Assembly: GCF_026191635.1 (NCBI RefSeq)
Contig: NZ_JAKRRW010000001.1
Span: forward strand, 474,309 to 538,308
DNA: 64,000 bases
Source: Photobacterium obscurum
GTDB taxonomy: Bacteria > Pseudomonadota > Gammaproteobacteria > Enterobacterales > Vibrionaceae
Direction of reading: 5' to 3'
Shown here: positions 18,101 to 26,461 of the stretch, piece after piece
How the letters are laid out: the number at the start of each line of letters is the position of its first letter
How positions within the stretch are numbered: position 1 is the first letter of the stretch
Position numbers and translations under genes: made by a program
Notes under the pieces: model-generated
Database searches by the model: none
The model's input: the letters and a program-made list of their open reading frames with translations, nothing else
Told to the model about the DNA's origin: nothing

Positions 18101-20179
18101 ATGTTACACAGTCAGATAAAAAGTGATATCAAACAATGCTATGAGAACTTGGGAAACCAACTAGATAACTTCATTCCCAGACGAGCACAGAACTATCTTG
18201 TAGCAGAGATCGCCAAAACTCTGGCTGGTGAATACCACCCAAAACACCGTATGCTGGTCGCAGAAGCAGGTACCGGGATCGGCAAATCACTTTCCTATCT
18301 ACTCGGCGGGATCCCGTTCGCGTTGTTCAATAACAAAAAAATCCTAATATCGACTGCGACCGTAGCGCTGCAAGAACAGCTGATCAACAAGGACCTACCG
18401 CTGTTCAACCGAATTTTCCCTAAAGAGTTCAGCTTTATCTTAGCCAAAGGCCGGCAACGATACTGCTGTACCCATAAACTGGAAGCTTGCTGTATTACCG
18501 ATACAGATCAACAGGTTGCACTTTGGGAAGAAAAACCTAAAAAGTCCGATTTAGATCTTTTGAAGCGAATGCTTAAAGCCAGCGAAGCCCAAAAATGGGA
18601 CGGAGACCGTGACAGCTGGCCAACATCGATACCTGATCGTGTCTGGCAACAAATCGTGGCAGACAAGCACAGCTGCCATGCCGGATTGCCTAAACACCGT
18701 AGCTGTCCATTCGCCAAGGCACGTGAACACCTTGAAAAAGCCGACGTGATTATTGCCAATCATGCATTGCTAATGGCCGACATCGAGCTTGGTGGTGGAA
18801 TTATCCTGCCGGAGCCCGAGCAAACCATCTACATTATTGATGAGGCACACCACCTTCCTCAGGTTGCACGGGATTTCTCATCCGCTGCAGCAAGCCTGAA
18901 AGGCGCGGCCAACTGGCTGGAAAAACTCAATCAATCCGTCAGTAAACTGGCAGAACTGGCTGACTACAAAAAAGCCGGCCGTTTTCAGACCACGCTCAGC
19001 GAAACCATTACCCACCTGATACCGTCACTGCGCCAAATCGCAGCCAGTGTCGACCCTGCACAGTTTAGCCAGGATGGTATATACCGCTTTGAGCATGGTG
19101 AACTCCCCGACTGGTTGGTTGAGGAAGCTAAAGGCTGCAAAGAAGCCAGCAAAAAGGCTCTACAGTCACTCGGTAAGATTCATGATTTGATTTCAGAGCG
19201 AATTAAAGAAAACGAAATCATTCCACGGCTGGGTGAGCAGGCCCTTGCCGAGTCCGGTTTCTATTTACAGCGACTAGAAAATCTCGAAAAAGTCTGGACA
19301 TTAATGGCCCAGCCAAACAACGACAAAGGCGCCCCGCTTGCCCGGTGGATAGAAAAAAATCCTGACCGAGAAGGCGACTATATTGTTGAAGTATCTCCAC
19401 TGGAAGTTGGCTACCGGTTGGATCAACTGCTCTGGAGTCGTTCTGCCGGCTCGATTTTAGTTTCGGCGACTCTACGAGCACTGAACCAATTTGACTATTT
19501 CTGCCGTCAGGCCGGTATCTTTGAGAAAGACAGTACACGCTTTTTGGCGCTGGCCTCACCGTTTGATTATCAGAATAATGCCCGGTTGGTTATTCCGGCA
19601 ATGCCGCTTGAACCTCAAGCCGATAAGTTCACCGATCTGCTGATTGACACACTACCCGAATATCTGGAGGGCGAAAAATCCAGCCTCGTGTTGTTCTCTT
19701 CCTACTGGCAGATGAATAAGGTTGCCGATGAAATACGCCCGCTAGCAAAGAAAAACAAGTGGGAACTGCTGGTTCAAGGTGATGAATCTAGAAATATCAC
19801 TCTAAAAAAACATAAAGAGAACTGTCAAAAAGGTAAAACGAGCATCCTTTTTGGTACAGGAAGCTTCTCTGAAGGTCTTGATCTACCTGGTGACTTACTC
19901 ACCAACCTGATCATCACCAAAATTCCGTTTGCCGTTCCGACATCTCCAGTAGAAGAAGCACATGCCGAATATATCGAAAGCCGTGGCGGTAATCCCTTCC
20001 TTCAGATATCCGTCCCGGAGGCCAGTAAAAAACTGATCCAATCCGCTGGGCGATTACTGCGTAAAGAGCAAGATTCTGGTAGAGTCGTGCTGCTTGACCG
20101 TCGGGTGATCAGCCGCCGTTACGGTAAAGCACTACTTGACTCACTGCCACCTTTTAAACGTGTCATTGAATACCCTTAA
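18101..20179 (+). CDS. dinG: ATP-dependent DNA helicase DinG
   Basis: A superfamily-2 XPD-like 5'-3' helicase that resolves R-loops and other structures. The 692-residue product has Walker A AEAGTGIGKS (55-64), the DEAH box IIDEAHH (about 246-251), and C-terminal motifs FGTGSFSEGLDLPG and SAGRLLRKEQDSGR. The Fe-S region differs from E. coli: CC at 122-123 and CC at 130-131, then C192 and C202-Pro-Phe, without the middle cysteine of the C-x4-C-x5-C set. It starts a run of same-strand genes (TSUP, priC, deacetylase). Confidence 0.93.
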   Translation: MLHSQIKSDIKQCYENLGNQLDNFIPRRAQNYLVAEIAKTLAGEYHPKHRMLVAEAGTGIGKSLSYLLGGIPFALFNNKKILISTATVALQEQLINKDLPLFNRIFPKEFSFILAKGRQRYCCTHKLEACCITDTDQQVALWEEKPKKSDLDLLKRMLKASEAQKWDGDRDSWPTSIPDRVWQQIVADKHSCHAGLPKHRSCPFAKAREHLEKADVIIANHALLMADIELGGGIILPEPEQTIYIIDEAHHLPQVARDFSSAAASLKGAANWLEKLNQSVSKLAELADYKKAGRFQTTLSETITHLIPSLRQIAASVDPAQFSQDGIYRFEHGELPDWLVEEAKGCKEASKKALQSLGKIHDLISERIKENEIIPRLGEQALAESGFYLQRLENLEKVWTLMAQPNNDKGAPLARWIEKNPDREGDYIVEVSPLEVGYRLDQLLWSRSAGSILVSATLRALNQFDYFCRQAGIFEKDSTRFLALASPFDYQNNARLVIPAMPLEPQADKFTDLLIDTLPEYLEGEKSSLVLFSSYWQMNKVADEIRPLAKKNKWELLVQGDESRNITLKKHKENCQKGKTSILFGTGSFSEGLDLPGDLLTNLIITKIPFAVPTSPVEEAHAEYIESRGGNPFLQISVPEASKKLIQSAGRLLRKEQDSGRVVLLDRRVISRRYGKALLDSLPPFKRVIEYP

Positions 20180-20195
20180 TTAAGAAAAACGATTA

Positions 20196-20969
20196 ATGAT
20201 AGAAATGATTGAACCAAGTATGTTGATCGTACTTGGTCTTGTTGCTTTTGCTGCTGGATTTATTGATGCCGTTGCCGGTGGCGGAGGGATGCTTACCGTC
20301 CCTACCCTGCTGTCTATCGGTCTACCGCCACATATTGCCCTGGGTACCAACAAATTAGCAGCTACATTTGCTTCTTCGACGGCAGCTTGGACTTATTATC
20401 GTAAGCAGCTGTTTTCTCCATCGTTCTGGCGCGCTTCATTTATCGCAACCTTAATTGGTGCCATTACCGGAACCCTTGTTGTAGATCTGATCAGTACTGA
20501 TTGGCTGGAAAAAGTATTGCCGCTAATCATATTGGCTGTCGCGATATACACCGTCTGGCATCCCCACCCTAAAGGCAACTCACATAAACTGCCCAAGCCT
20601 TGCCGTCGGCTGACACGTAAACAGTGGTTACAGGGGACGTCATTAGGATTTTACGATGGGCTGGCCGGGCCGGGCACCGGCGCTTTCTGGACGGTTTCAA
20701 ATATGGCGCTTTATCGACTCGATATCCTGATGGCATCGGGGCTTTCCAAAGCAATGAATTTTACCAGTAATCTGACATCGCTGATCACTTTTGCCGTTCT
20801 CGGCCACATCAACTTTGCCTTAGGCTTAACGATGGGCGTATGCTTAATGCTCGGCGCTTTTATTGGTGCCCATTCCGCGATTCGCTTTGGTGCCAAATTT
20901 ATCCGTCCAGTCTTTGTTACTGTCGTCATTGTGCTTGCCGTCAAACTCGCGTGGCAAGCCTGGTTCTGA
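20196..20969 (+). CDS. TSUP (TauE/SafE) family membrane transporter, YfcA-like
   Basis: A 257-residue inner-membrane protein with about eight helices. The TSUP signature AAGFIDAVAGGGGMLTVP lies near residue 20 and recurs in the second half as YDGLAGPGTGAFW. Family members move sulfur-containing or organic anions such as sulfite, sulfoacetate or taurine breakdown products; the substrate here is unknown. It is 16 bp after dinG and before priC, likely in one transcript. Confidence 0.88.
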   Translation: MIEMIEPSMLIVLGLVAFAAGFIDAVAGGGGMLTVPTLLSIGLPPHIALGTNKLAATFASSTAAWTYYRKQLFSPSFWRASFIATLIGAITGTLVVDLISTDWLEKVLPLIILAVAIYTVWHPHPKGNSHKLPKPCRRLTRKQWLQGTSLGFYDGLAGPGTGAFWTVSNMALYRLDILMASGLSKAMNFTSNLTSLITFAVLGHINFALGLTMGVCLMLGAFIGAHSAIRFGAKFIRPVFVTVVIVLAVKLAWQAWF

Positions 20970-21001
20970 TCTGAGATAAACCGATACCGGATTTGATAAC
21001 G

Positions 21002-21553
21002 ATGCCCGATCTCAAACGTTTAGAAAATATCCTTGACCAACTGGCCACCGATGCAGCCCAAACAGACCGCAAGCGCGGCGAGGCTGCTCGGCCACTGTTC
21101 GACGAGCAGCTTTTCTTCTGCCGCAGTAAATTACTTACCCCCTGCGTGGCAGAAATACGCGGTGAAATCAGCGCACTCAGAAACGAACGCAAAGCCGGAA
21201 AACTTCAGGCATCGCGAACCCAACACATCTGCGAGAAAATCATCGCGCAAATACAGGCCATTCAACGCGAGCTAGCTACCCAGCAAATCCGTAAGAATGA
21301 GCCCAAGCGAAAGCAGGGCTGGAAGCGGCCAATTCATGAGATGTATCAAGATTTGGCTCAGCATCAAGACTGGGAAAGACGTCTGGCAGCCATGCAACGC
21401 GATAAGGAAATGATGATCAATCGCTGTACAACATTAGTCGAACAGCAAAATCTGCAAAAAGAAGTATTGGCACTCGAAGGAAGATTGTCTCGCTGCCGTA
21501 CTGCACTGGCCAAAATTGAAAAAGAGATCAGCCTTCGAGAGCGAAAAGGATAA
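21002..21553 (+). CDS. priC: Primosomal replication protein N'' (PriC)
   Basis: A primosome assembly factor that reloads DnaB at stalled forks lacking a nascent lagging strand. ATG 21002 (MPDLKRLENIL) is chosen over a TTG at 20993. The 183-residue product is highly helical and rich in Arg/Gln/Glu, with the conserved HEMYQDLAQHQDWERRL segment. It lies close to ybaM as in E. coli, although a deacetylase gene is placed in between. Confidence 0.85.
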   Translation: MPDLKRLENILDQLATDAAQTDRKRGEAARPLFDEQLFFCRSKLLTPCVAEIRGEISALRNERKAGKLQASRTQHICEKIIAQIQAIQRELATQQIRKNEPKRKQGWKRPIHEMYQDLAQHQDWERRLAAMQRDKEMMINRCTTLVEQQNLQKEVLALEGRLSRCRTALAKIEKEISLRERKG

Positions 21554-21556
21554 CGG

Positions 21557-22498
21557 ATGCTGCCACTGGTTTATCACCCAATTTATTCTCAGTTGGATTT
21601 ACCGGCGGATCACCGCTACCCCATTTCCAAGTACCGACGATTGTATCAACACCTCACAGAGGTTTTAAAGATAGAGCAGCAAGCCGATGCCTTGTTCTAT
21701 CAACCAGAAGCGATAACCGCTGCAGACTTAAAAAGCCTCCACCAGCCTGATTATATTGACGCGCTGTTTAGTAATACCCTGCCCGCAGCAAAAATGCGTC
21801 GTATTGGTTTTCCGTGGAGCCAACAACTTATAGACCGTACGCTGACATCCGCAGCAGGTACCCGCCTGGCCGTAGACCTTGCCTACGAGCATGGGATCGG
21901 ACTCCATCTTAGTGGGGGATACCACCATGCGCATCACGATTTTGGCAGTGGCTTCTGTTTAGTCAACGACCTTGCTTTCGCAGCCAGACATGCCCTTACC
22001 CTTGACGGTATCGACAAAGTGATGATCATTGACTGTGATGTTCACCAGGGTGACGGTACAGCAACCCTGCTGAGCGACGATGACGACATCATTACCTTCT
22101 CGGTTCATTGCGATAAGAATTTTCCGGCCCGTAAGCCCGATTCCGATATTGATCTGGCACTGCCTAAACAGACGACGACAGAAGATTACCTAACGGCATT
22201 TGAAGCGATCCTTAATCTGGCCCTGGCTCAACACCAACCCGACTTCATTCTCTATGATGCCGGTGTCGATATTCACCAAAACGACGAACTGGGTTATTTT
22301 AATGTATGCAAAGACGGTATCTTTAAACGTGATCACTTAGTGCTCAATCACTGCCAGCAGGCTGAAATACCTGTTGCTGCAGTTGTCGGGGGCGGATACC
22401 GAAAAGATCACCAGCAACTGGTCGAACTGCATACCCAACTGTTCCATGCGGCTATCGCGGTTTATCCCCCCCAGCAATGTAAGACACGAGCTCAATGA
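21557..22498 (+). CDS. Histone-deacetylase-family zinc amidohydrolase
   Basis: A 313-residue class-I/AcuC-like deacetylase fold. The signature GGYHHAHHDFGSGFCLVND (about 120-137) carries the catalytic histidines, IDCDVHQGDGTA (158-169) the zinc ligands Asp161 and His163, and LYDAGVD (about 232-238) the third aspartate. It probably removes acyl groups from small amides or protein lysines; the substrate is not predictable. It starts 3 bp after priC, so translation is likely coupled. The enzyme class is secure. Confidence 0.9.
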   Translation: MLPLVYHPIYSQLDLPADHRYPISKYRRLYQHLTEVLKIEQQADALFYQPEAITAADLKSLHQPDYIDALFSNTLPAAKMRRIGFPWSQQLIDRTLTSAAGTRLAVDLAYEHGIGLHLSGGYHHAHHDFGSGFCLVNDLAFAARHALTLDGIDKVMIIDCDVHQGDGTATLLSDDDDIITFSVHCDKNFPARKPDSDIDLALPKQTTTEDYLTAFEAILNLALAQHQPDFILYDAGVDIHQNDELGYFNVCKDGIFKRDHLVLNHCQQAEIPVAAVVGGGYRKDHQQLVELHTQLFHAAIAVYPPQQCKTRAQ

Positions 22499-22595
22499 CA
22501 CATAGCTTACCAAGTTCTAATTTGTGCTAAGCTCGTGAGAACAGGCAGTATTGTGGCTAACCCACCGTAAATCCACTCAATCATTAAAGAGCACT

Positions 22596-22763
22596 ATGAC
22601 AGATAAAAAGACACCAACGCCATTAGATGAAGCTCCAGAAGATATTAAGCTTGCTGTTGATCTGATTTACCTGCTGGAAAGCAATGAAATTTCACCCGAG
22701 ATTGCTCTTTCAGCCCTAGAGATCGTCACTCAGGATCTCAAAGCGAAGCTCAATAAATCATAA
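22596..22763 (+). CDS. YbaM-family (DUF2496) small protein
   Basis: A 55-residue cytoplasmic protein. ATG 22596 is chosen; an upstream TTG would add unrelated residues. The core EDIKLAVDLIYLLESNEIS matches the DUF2496/YbaM pattern (DDVKLAVDLI-LLE). Its function is unknown. In E. coli ybaM follows priC directly; here the deacetylase gene separates them. A perfect 12-bp hairpin follows. Confidence 0.82.
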   Translation: MTDKKTPTPLDEAPEDIKLAVDLIYLLESNEISPEIALSALEIVTQDLKAKLNKS

Positions 22764-22794
22764 TATCTTTCCCTGATATTAAACCAGACACTTA

Positions 22795-22822
22795 CCAGCA
22801 GTTTGATTATTCAAACTGCTGG
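22795..22822 (+). terminator. Hairpin terminator after ybaM
   Basis: CCAGCAGTTTGA (22795-22806) pairs perfectly with 22811-22822 around TTAT. The following sequence is AT-rich but lacks a pure T run. Confidence 0.7.
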
Positions 22823-23097
22823 ATATATTTATAAATGGCAATTCATTTTAATAACCAACCTCATTGCTATTGTGAATTTTACCATTGCCCAAGCCGTCAA
22901 TAAAATGACGACAAATATAGCTTAAGCGCCAGACAAATATCACTTTTGCCCCTCTATAAAAAATATTCAATATAATTTATCGATACGATTTATCTTGTAT
23001 ATAAATATAATTAGAATACACGTTGCTTAAATAATAATTAGATCGTTAACTGCTTTTACTTATATTCATTGTTAATTCCATCATCAAGGAGTGCCTC

Positions 23098-24381
23098 ATG
23101 AAGAGGGATTTTAAAATTGCTGCAATTGCTGTAGCCATTACACTTTCAGGTTGTGCATCTGATTCTGATTCAACAGCAAGCCTTCCACTGGAGACCAACC
23201 AGTCACAAGCCGCTGTTCAAATCGATAGCTTTGTACAGTCTCTCGAGAATGCTGAAAAAACACTTGCAGCAACAAAAAGCACAGAACTGGATTGGTTTGC
23301 ATCAATTCAAATGCGCGATGCTAAAAAAGCACTGGCAGAAGCTAAAGAATATTACGCGGAATTTGAACTAGACCCATCACAAGCCAATAGCAGCAGTGGA
23401 TTCTTTAGTTCAAAAACGAACCTGCAAGCAGCCGAAGAGAGCATTGCGGCATTTAATACCCATGTAACTAAAGCAGAAACCATTCGTGCTGAAGCATTAA
23501 CAATATTAGAAGATGCCTTCAGTTACCGTGACCAACTAGAAACTATCAATGCCGCTAAATATTATCCAAAAACAGCCAAGCAGCTAGAACAAAAACTCAA
23601 AAGACTCGTTGATAATATTGCCAGTGACAACGCAGATAAAGCAGTGAGTGCACAGCCAGAATTAGTTCGTAAACAACGAGCTCTGGAAGTCAGAACGGTT
23701 ACCCGCATCTATCTGTCTGACGCTCAAAAAGAACTTAAGCGTCTAAAAACCGCCCGTATTGGTATGCACGCACCTGAAACTCTTGCTCAGGCCGCAGCAG
23801 CCGTCACTGCTGCGGAAGCCTTTATTACAGCAGAGCCACGAGCTACACAGCAAATCATCAATAAAGCCGATGAAGCAATGTTCTCGCTGAACCACGCCCA
23901 GCAAATCGCTATCGTGGTGAAAAAACTAAAAGCAATGCCAGAGAAAGATTACGAGCGCCACGTTCTGAGCTACGAAAAAATCTTGCTAAATATCTCGCTG
24001 GCACTGGGCGCAGAAGACATGCGTGATCAGGCGATCAGCAAGCAAGGTAAAAACCTCGTAAAGCATATCAAAGACAACCTGCAGGGTGAGCAAGAGACAT
24101 TGATTGCCCAACAGAAAGTTCAGAGTGAACTGGCTGATGAGAAAATGCGTGTTACGATCCTTGAGCAAAAAATCGCCCAGCTATCAGCCCAACTTCTTGC
24201 AGCCGAACAGGCACCTTCAGTCGCTCCTTTGAAGGAAGTTGTACCAGTAAAACCTGTCTCCCCTGTTAAAAGTGCAGCAGTGACTCAAGAAAAAGCGCCT
24301 GTGGTATCAGAACCAGCAGCGCAGCCGGTCGAAGTCAACAGCGAAGTACAAGCAGTCCCAACGGAAAGTGAACAAAGCTAA
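23098..24381 (+). CDS. Coiled-coil lipoprotein, unknown
   Basis: A 427-residue exported lipoprotein. AAGGAG lies 8 bases before the ATG, and the signal peptide ends in the lipobox LSGC (cysteine 19). The mature part is almost wholly helical, Ala/Lys/Glu/Gln-rich and predicted coiled coil (about 45-370), with a Pro/Val-rich tail after 375. It resembles DUF4398-type or TolA/Lpp-like envelope spacer proteins in composition, but no family is recognised with confidence. It stands alone, between two hairpins. Confidence 0.75.
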   Translation: MKRDFKIAAIAVAITLSGCASDSDSTASLPLETNQSQAAVQIDSFVQSLENAEKTLAATKSTELDWFASIQMRDAKKALAEAKEYYAEFELDPSQANSSSGFFSSKTNLQAAEESIAAFNTHVTKAETIRAEALTILEDAFSYRDQLETINAAKYYPKTAKQLEQKLKRLVDNIASDNADKAVSAQPELVRKQRALEVRTVTRIYLSDAQKELKRLKTARIGMHAPETLAQAAAAVTAAEAFITAEPRATQQIINKADEAMFSLNHAQQIAIVVKKLKAMPEKDYERHVLSYEKILLNISLALGAEDMRDQAISKQGKNLVKHIKDNLQGEQETLIAQQKVQSELADEKMRVTILEQKIAQLSAQLLAAEQAPSVAPLKEVVPVKPVSPVKSAAVTQEKAPVVSEPAAQPVEVNSEVQAVPTESEQS

Positions 24382-24413
24382 CCCGTTCTCTTCGGCAGCT
24401 TGCTAGCCTCAGC

Positions 24414-24448
24414 TAAAGCGTCTCTCTTCCACTAAGAGAGACGCTTTA
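24414..24448 (+). terminator. Strong hairpin after the lipoprotein gene
   Basis: A perfect 15-bp stem (24414-24428 with 24434-24448) has a 5-nt loop. It is flanked by TAAAG/CTTTA rather than a long T run. Confidence 0.8.
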
Positions 24449-24603
24449 TCAAGCACAGTCCTTATTTGCACAGACTCCCCTAGCAGATCACTATGCTCTC
24501 TGCATTTCAGCCTTTCTCATTTTCTACTGCAAGTTGCATTATTGAAACAATCTCACGCTACATTACCACTTAAAATTATTGTTCATATTCAATAATGAAG
24601 CAC

Positions 24604-24634
24604 TTGACCTTCCCCCAAGGGAAAGGTTTAAAGT
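24604..24634 (+). promoter_or_regulatory. CueR/MerR-type promoter of the copper operon
   Basis: TTGACC (24604-24609) and TAAAGT (24629-24634) are separated by 19 bp, the long spacer typical of MerR-family activators. Within the spacer lies the dyad ACCTTCCCC ... GGGAAAGGT (24607-24627). It closely resembles the CueR-controlled copA promoter of E. coli. No CueR gene is in this window. Confidence 0.85.
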
Positions 24635-24668
24635 TTCGCATAACCTCAGTAGAGTAGTAATCGTGGTA

Positions 24669-25070
24669 ATGACATACCGAAGTCGCACAGACAATCTGTT
24701 CGCTATAATTCTGGTTCTGATGATCAGCCTGATCACCAGACCGGTTTTTGGTATGTCTGCTCATCACCAGGCAAATATGGTTGCGGCCCCGGTGTCCTAC
24801 CATCACGTAATGCCTCCCGCAACAACGACGAACACAGACTGTCATCATCCGAAGCAGCAACTATCTTCGCCTCAAAGCGAATGCTGCTCAGAGGCAGACA
24901 TGTCACAATGTTCTGACTGCGATTCCGCGCACTGCCAATCTTACAGTAACTATTTGCCTATCGGGACAGGGACTATTACCGATCTCCCGAACGACCGCCT
25001 AATCCCTATATTAACTTCCGCCCAAACGGTTTCCCGAACGGAAACTCTGTTCCGCCCACCAATACACTAA
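24669..25070 (+). CDS. Small Cys/His-rich exported protein leading the copper operon
   Basis: A 133-residue product from ATG 24669 (an upstream TTG frame is ignored because it overlaps the promoter). One signal or anchor helix (FAIILVLMISLITRPVFG) is followed by a periplasmic part with His pairs and a cysteine cluster CCSEADMSQCSDCDSAHC, ending RPPIH. Short proteins of this layout often head heavy-metal RND operons (DUF2946-like), but the family is only a suggestion. It probably binds copper in the periplasm. Confidence 0.65.
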   Translation: MTYRSRTDNLFAIILVLMISLITRPVFGMSAHHQANMVAAPVSYHHVMPPATTTNTDCHHPKQQLSSPQSECCSEADMSQCSDCDSAHCQSYSNYLPIGTGTITDLPNDRLIPILTSAQTVSRTETLFRPPIH

Positions 25071-25184
25071 ATACATCCAATAAATTAAAAACGCCGTTTT
25101 ATAGCAAGGAGGGTCAGGCTATCCATAGCCACTCTCTACCTGTAATGCAGCCTCTTATTCTGACTCTTTGTAGTGGATGTATTT

Positions 25185-26453
25185 ATGCAAAAAAGCATAC
25201 TAGCCCGTGTGCTGGGTTTCGCGCTGGTTACTGCCGTGGCACAACCAGCAGCCGCAACCCCAGAGCTAAACAGCCTGATCAACTGGGCTATCGAGCACGA
25301 TGCAGGAAGACAACAAATTCAATACCAGGCCAACTCTATGGTCGATATGAGCGTGGCCTCCGGTCAATGGATGGATCCCAAGCTCAAGGTTGGTGTTGGC
25401 GGCCTACCGGTTGATAGCTTTTCTTTCAACGATGATCCCATGACCAAGATATCTGTTGGCCTGATGCAGCAGTTCGGACGTGGCGATACCCTGGAGCTGA
25501 AACAAAAGCAAAATAACCAGAAAGCGAGCAGCCAGCGCGAGAAGCTTGGGGTACGCGAACTGGATATAAAAAGTGCTATCACAAATCTATGGATAGAACT
25601 CACCTACCAGCAGCAGGCCCACCAACTCCTGGTTAAGAACCAGACCCTGTATAGGGAGTTGGAGCATTACCTTGGCACCAACTACGGTGTGGGGGCCAAC
25701 CAGGCACAGGATATTATCCAAGCTCAGCTGCAAATCAGTAGGATGGACGAAAAGCTCCAGGCTAATGAACAAATGCAGCAACGTTTACGCGCCCAGCTAT
25801 CAGAATGGCTAGGCAGCCGGGCGGCCTCGGTGACAGCCGGTAAATATCCACAATGGTCTGCACTTTCTGCTTACCTGTCAGCTGCACAAGACGATAACTA
25901 CCAAGCTCTGGCCTCCCATCCATCAATTCGAGTTGTTGATGAGCAGATCAAAAGCAGCCAGACCGGAATCGATATTGCCCAAGAGTCCTATCAACCTCAG
26001 TTTAGTGTGGAAGTCATGTATGACTACCGCCAGGCAAACGGGATGAACGGTCAACCGGCATCAGATCTGGTCAGTGCATTCCTAACGATGGATCTCCCCC
26101 TATTCACCGACAAGCGTCAGGACAAAACACTATCCTCGGCGCAGCATCAACTAGGGGCTGAAAAGTCGCAGCGAGATCTGATGCTCAGGCAGATGAATGC
26201 CAAGGTGAATGCCCTGCTAATAGACCGAAGCAATACTCAACAACGCCTGACAAGGTACAACGACTCTCTGTTGCGTCGCGCCAGCGAGAAAACTCAAGCA
26301 ATCGAGCGGGGCTATCAGAACAATACCAGCCAGCTGGATGAATACATCCGAGCCGCCAGCGAAGAGCTCACGATCGAACTGGAGCAGCTACGTCTTACTG
26401 CTGATTTGCAGCTGGTTAACAGCAACCTTGCCTACATGCTGAACAAATTTTAG
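25185..26453 (+). CDS. cusC: Outer-membrane efflux channel, CusC-like
   Basis: A TolC-family outer-membrane factor for the copper/silver RND pump. ATG 25185 (MQKSILARVLGF) is preferred over a GTG at 25173. The signal peptide ends near AAA-TPELNSL. The 422-residue protein carries two OEP repeats with long helices, including LKVGVGGLPVDSFSFNDDPM and the QFGRGDTLELKQKQNNQKA hairpin. Unlike E. coli CusC there is no lipobox. The next gene, cusB, starts 8 bp downstream. Confidence 0.85.
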   Translation: MQKSILARVLGFALVTAVAQPAAATPELNSLINWAIEHDAGRQQIQYQANSMVDMSVASGQWMDPKLKVGVGGLPVDSFSFNDDPMTKISVGLMQQFGRGDTLELKQKQNNQKASSQREKLGVRELDIKSAITNLWIELTYQQQAHQLLVKNQTLYRELEHYLGTNYGVGANQAQDIIQAQLQISRMDEKLQANEQMQQRLRAQLSEWLGSRAASVTAGKYPQWSALSAYLSAAQDDNYQALASHPSIRVVDEQIKSSQTGIDIAQESYQPQFSVEVMYDYRQANGMNGQPASDLVSAFLTMDLPLFTDKRQDKTLSSAQHQLGAEKSQRDLMLRQMNAKVNALLIDRSNTQQRLTRYNDSLLRRASEKTQAIERGYQNNTSQLDEYIRAASEELTIELEQLRLTADLQLVNSNLAYMLNKF

Positions 26454-26461
26454 GGAATATT

